Source: Panagrolaimus kolymaensis (Eukaryota; Nematoda; Chromadorea; Rhabditida; Panagrolaimidae). From it: a DNA stretch of 64,000 bases. Made by a program: the position numbers and the translations under genes. Position 1 is the first letter of the stretch, and the number at the start of each line of letters is the position of its first letter. The notes beneath the pieces were generated by a model. The model saw only the letters and a list, made by a program, of their open reading frames with translations, was not told the origin of the DNA and did not search any database. Location of the stretch: contig JAJQJQ010000006.1 of the NCBI GenBank assembly GCA_028622995.1, positions 7,130,001 through 7,194,000 of the forward strand, given 5' to 3'. Below are positions 59,701 to 64,000 of the stretch, one piece after another.

Positions 59701-62700
59701 TGTACCTTCATTGGGAGTGCTAGCAAAAATAAATCCACTATAATTAAAAGTAATTTGAAGATTTACTCCTGAATTAATTGAATTAGCCATTGTAAGAATA
59801 ATCATAGCATTTGTAAAATCTCGAGTTGTACTATTTATGGTTAAACTTGTATTTGTGTCAAGATTAAGGACACTAATAGATTCAATAACATGTCGATGAG
59901 AATTTAACCAAATTTCTGATGTGGCAAGTGTTGTTTGCAAAGTTATCTAAAAGCAAAAAAGGGTTTAAGAAAAAATTTTAATGGACTAAATTATACCGTA
60001 ATATTAGCATCATAAGTAAAATTTCTTTCTGATGGATACATAAAAGATTTATTTGGAATATAAGGTTGAACACTGAGTTGATAACTTAATGGTTTAGCTA
60101 AAGATGGAAGTCTTCGAGTCCATGGAGTGAACCCAAGTGGAAAATAAGCATCATAAAGATGTCGAGTTATTTCTAAATATGCTGCAATATAATACGGACT
60201 TTTAGCAAGAACATCTGAATAAACGTTTAAGAATATTGGTAATTGATTAGTGCTTAGCAATGGAATCAAATCATGAAGCTATAAAAATTTAAATTAAAAA
60301 ATATTTGAATGGAATTTGATTTACTTGTTCAATTCGTTTAGGGGTATACCAATTGTAAGTCATAGTTCTTAAAGCTTGCTCAAAACCATTTGGTTTAATT
60401 GAAACTGTACCCATCATGGTTTGCATTATCTTATAAATGACATCGGAAGCCGCGGAGTTTTGAACTAAGAATTGAAGATATGTTGGTTTAGTTTGTCGCC
60501 GAGGTGAAGCAAGCATAAGAACAATAAATTGTTGAAGATGGGTGTGAGTGCATGAAAGACCTTCAGCTAAAGCTCTGGATTCTTGATCGGATGGAGAATC
60601 CTGATTTAAATTCAATAATAATTTTTGCACATTAGTGTAAATTGTTCCATCATCATTTAACATTGCTCCACAATAAACGGCAGGTCGAACATCAGCGCTC
60701 ATGCTTAAAAAAATCAAGCAAAATAAATATATTAAGAAATACTTGAAAAGGCTTACTCATTGCATGTAAGCCAATTAGCGGATGCCCCACATTTATTATA
60801 TAAAACTTTAAATCGATTTGAAGCTTGAATACGAGCATCGCCAATATTAAACTTAACAGAATAAATTAAAAGGCGTTCACGAAGGACACTAAAATTTTTA
60901 GCATTTTTTGTGAATTATTTTGAAAGGTTATGCCTTACTTATTATTCCAGTCAGTTCCATTAGCTTCCCAATGAGTTGTTTGATAAAATTTAGTTAAAAT
61001 TGTTTGAAAATAATACTAAAAAATTAAATGGGCTTTTTTTAAATATTTCTCTGTAAATCTTTAAAATCGACTAACTTCAATAAGGTCTTTTTCATTCATA
61101 TCAATTCCAAGTCGAATCATTTCATCCATTAATTTTTGGGCTGTTCGAAATACTGCTGCTGAATTGGTATTATTTAAAGCCACGGCTACAAGCTTCAATG
61201 ATCGAATATAAGATGTAGCTCGTCCAAGTCGTTCATCTCGATGAACTATAGCTAATTCATCATTGATTATACGAATAAGAGTTTCATCAGTGAGTTGAAA
61301 ATCTCCATTATTTAATCCATCAATTAATTTATTGAATGTGGCATCATCATACCAAATTCGAGCAAAGGTATTTGAACCGGTGTTAACTATTAATGGATCA
61401 TCACCAACTGCGGGGATTTTAACACCCGTAAGTGCATCATTGTCTTCAAAATTTGCGCCACATGAATAATACCCTAAAAACAATTTTGTTTTAAAAATAA
61501 TAAATATATTAGTGTGTAAAAAACTTACGATTAGTCCAATATTTTTGTAAACTTCCTGTTGTAATTTGTTTAGCATAAAATGGAACAGGCCAAGCATAAT
61601 TATATCCAACGGGTAAATATTCTCTTGGAACAAAAGGTTGTTGTTCAACAAAAAATGTTCTAGAGCTTATATCATAATTTACTGTAAGCAAAGGAAAATG
61701 TGGCTGCATTAACCATGGTTCCATAAAGCGCGTAATATTTAAAGGGTTTCCACACCAATCGGTTTGATTTGTAGGTGCAATGGCAAGATTCATAGCTTCA
61801 AAAAGTTGATAATGTGTCGCTGTACTAAATTTATATTGATTGAGATAATCTTTAAGTCCTTGTTGGAAAAATGTTGGACCAATAAGTCTTGATAACATTC
61901 GGAATAAGCCTGAGCCTTTAGCATATACAACTCCATCAAATGTTCCATCGGGTGTGATGACTGGGTGGCTATTCCATGTATCTGAATTAAATCCATCTTC
62001 AATGGATTCAGCAACATATGATGCATCCTAAAAATAGAAATCGCGTTACGAAGTTTAAATTTATAGAGATTACCAGATAACCAATTTGTGTTGGCCATCC
62101 TTGGGAAAGAGCATAATCTTCAAAATATGCTGCAAATGATTCATGAAGCATGATTTCAGACCACCAATCAGCTGTTACCAAATCTCCAAACCATTGATGT
62201 GCTATTTCATGGCAGCGAACATCAATTCCAGATATTCTGGTTGCTGTATTATCTTGCTAAAAACAATTTGAGGTAGAAAAATTTATGGCGCTGAGATTAG
62301 AGAATTCTTACAATTGGATCATAAAAGATGTAGTCCGCAATATAAATTATCAAACCCCAGTTTTCCATACCACCATATCCAAATTGGGGAACAGCCAAAT
62401 GATCTGCAAAAAGTTGTTTGTATTAAAATTAGTTAGAAAGCTTTTTTTTATGTTTACCCATTTTTTCCATTGGAAATTTAATTCCAGTAAAATTTGTCAT
62501 AACTTCTACGCAAGTTTTAGAAGTGGCAACCGCATCATCGAGATACATTCCCGAGGATTTCCAACTCCATACTCGAATCTAAAACAAGTTTATAATGGAC
62601 GGGTAAAAGATGGGCAAGTGACATACTTGAACTCCATCAAAAGTGGTAGCACTTTTACTAACTAAATCGCCGATGGCAAAAGCGAGTAAATATGTGGACA

Positions 62701-63797
62701 TTGGAGGAGTCATTTTGAATCGTGTGGCTTGATAACCATTTCTGAAAAAAATGCATTTGGAGTTTAATAAAAAAAAGTTTTATTTTAAAGAATTCCAAAA
62801 ATTATTTATTAATTAATTTACCCTGCATCAGAATGTGAATCTTCAAGAGTGTTTGCAATAGCAACTAAACTCTTTGGATAAATAACGGTTAAATTAAAAA
62901 GAGCTTTAAAATGTGGATCATCGATGCATGGATAAAGAGAACGAGCTCCATCACCAATTTCAAAGAAAGTTGCATAAATATTTCCCATCGTTTGATCAGG
63001 CTTTGTATAAGTTGAATAAAAAAGTCCGCCATCTTGATATTTATTTATTTTTCCTGTGAAACCAAAAGATGCAGTGTAATTATTTCCAGCTTGAAGAAAC
63101 ATCACTGGGGTTATAGTATATCGATGGGTGATATTATCATAATCTGCTGCAACAAGCTGTTGGCGAATTCCATTTGACGATAAACTGAATGCATAAACAT
63201 CAAGGTTCAATGCATCGAATTGAACTTGAGTAGTAGTTTCAGTCATTTGAAAATACACTGTGGTTTGTCCATCAAATGTTCCTTCAAGGGCTAAAAAAAA
63301 TGAAAACATTAGAGGCTAATAATGGGATAATTGGCTTACATGGATTATAAGTAACACCATCTGCATGAAAATATGGTTGAATTTGGATATCATACTGCCA
63401 AACATTAAGGTTATGTGGAAGATGGGGTTTGGAAGCGAGAACTTCTGGGTTGACATTGGAGAATTTGTTTGATACTGGAGACTTGCTAAATCGGTCTAAA
63501 AGCTTTGGATTTGAATAAACTTTGTTTTACCATAACAAATGAGCTTTTCGATAATCTTTTTATTATCAAACTTTTAATTTTTCTTTTTTCAAAAAAATCT
63601 TGAAAGGTCAAAAAAGCCTCCGAAAAACGGAAGCAAAAATTTGGATAAAAAAATGGGAGCATTCCCGATGAATCACCATATTTTCGTCGATTAAAATATC
63701 ATCTTTGTATGCACTTACTTCGCTTAGGAAACACAGCAGATCCAAGGCTTAAACATGCCAGCAAGAGAAGGCTGACAATCAAAGCCTTCGAGGCCAT
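56755..63797 (-). CDS. secreted tandem M1 aminopeptidase with two complete domains, about 1,860 aa
   Basis: About 24 exons on the minus strand, most introns 45-60 bp, with no stop between the two halves. A signal peptide (MASKALIVSLLLLACLSLGS) starts the chain at 63,797. Domain 1 has the exopeptidase loop GYGGMENWG (near 62,365), the zinc site HEIAHQWFGD (near 62,205) and the third ligand in HESFAAYF. Domain 2, starting near TRRLPSLAKPLSYQL at 60,110, has AGAMENWG (near 59,010), HELTHHWFGDL split by an intron at 58,853-58,897, and NEGFATYW. Each is followed by the usual C-terminal helical domain. Both domains therefore keep the catalytic motifs. M1 enzymes remove N-terminal residues from peptides; nematode relatives sit on the gut surface. 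A C-terminal membrane anchor is not visible. Double-domain M1 proteins are known from nematodes. Confidence 0.88.
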
Positions 63798-64000
63798 GTT
63801 TTACAAAAAATCAATAAAATCCCAAAATTATTTCTGCCAGCTAAAGATTTCCTTCGCTATTCCACTTTTTGTCTTTTTTTGGAAACAGCAAAAATCAAAC
63901 AATAATATATTTGAAGCTAGCTGATTTTAATTATCAATAAAAAAAGAATTTTTTAGAATTTTTTTATGTTCCAAATTAAAAGCATCTATCTTTCTATCTC

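Noticed and set aside
56755..63797. Two separate aminopeptidase genes
   Set aside because: No stop, promoter-like gap or second signal peptide lies between the domains, and exon phases run through without a break.

Overview
The window is nematode nuclear DNA. It is strongly AT-rich. Most genes are split by introns of about 45-60 bp with GTAAG-type donors and TTTTCAG or TTTTTAG acceptors. The proteins include nematode-typical families: two Srh-type serpentine chemoreceptors, a nematode-like ATP synthase subunit d, a tandem double M1 aminopeptidase, an FMRFamide-receptor-like GPCR and a FLYWCH-type MULE transposase. Several starts sit just after a T-rich AG, which fits trans-splicing or a 5'UTR intron. 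A chromadorean nematode is the best guess; I cannot place it more finely.

Layout. 1-2,972: no gene seen. 2,973-13,418: a dense block with a hypothetical protein, a FAM161-like protein, a convergent hypothetical protein, a secreted class-3 lipase, an unknown 388-residue protein, a PP1-fold protein that has lost nearly all catalytic residues, and a four-segment membrane protein. 14,400-19,297: a ZnT-type zinc transporter with a probable distant first coding exon. 22,106-24,920: a complete MULE with an intact transposase. 25,900-27,862: a reduced-folate-carrier-type transporter. 29,037-31,198: three small Tyr/His/Asp-rich single-pass membrane proteins in a row. 32,255-34,900: tandem Srh receptors. 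35,206-35,941: ATP synthase subunit d. 35,942-43,053: 7 kb without a recognisable gene. 43,054-46,216: a neuropeptide-type GPCR. 46,536-48,555: a small F-box-like gene split by a MULE-type non-autonomous element. 49,073-50,008: a neuropeptide-like precursor with repeated NPYSWM units. 54,039-56,319: a type I membrane protein. 56,755-63,797: one very long gene with two complete M1 aminopeptidase domains.

The genes do not form a shared pathway; this looks like ordinary mixed-function nematode DNA with recent transposon activity. The main points of interest are the NPYSWM peptide precursor, the two MULE-type elements with exact 9-bp target duplications (one interrupting a gene and apparently carrying a captured gene fragment), a 103-bp hAT-like MITE nested in a dispersed hairpin repeat, the dead phosphatase, and the hidden upstream exon of the zinc transporter.

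Limits: all splice sites were placed by eye from frame and consensus. Family calls rest on recognised motifs, not on searches.
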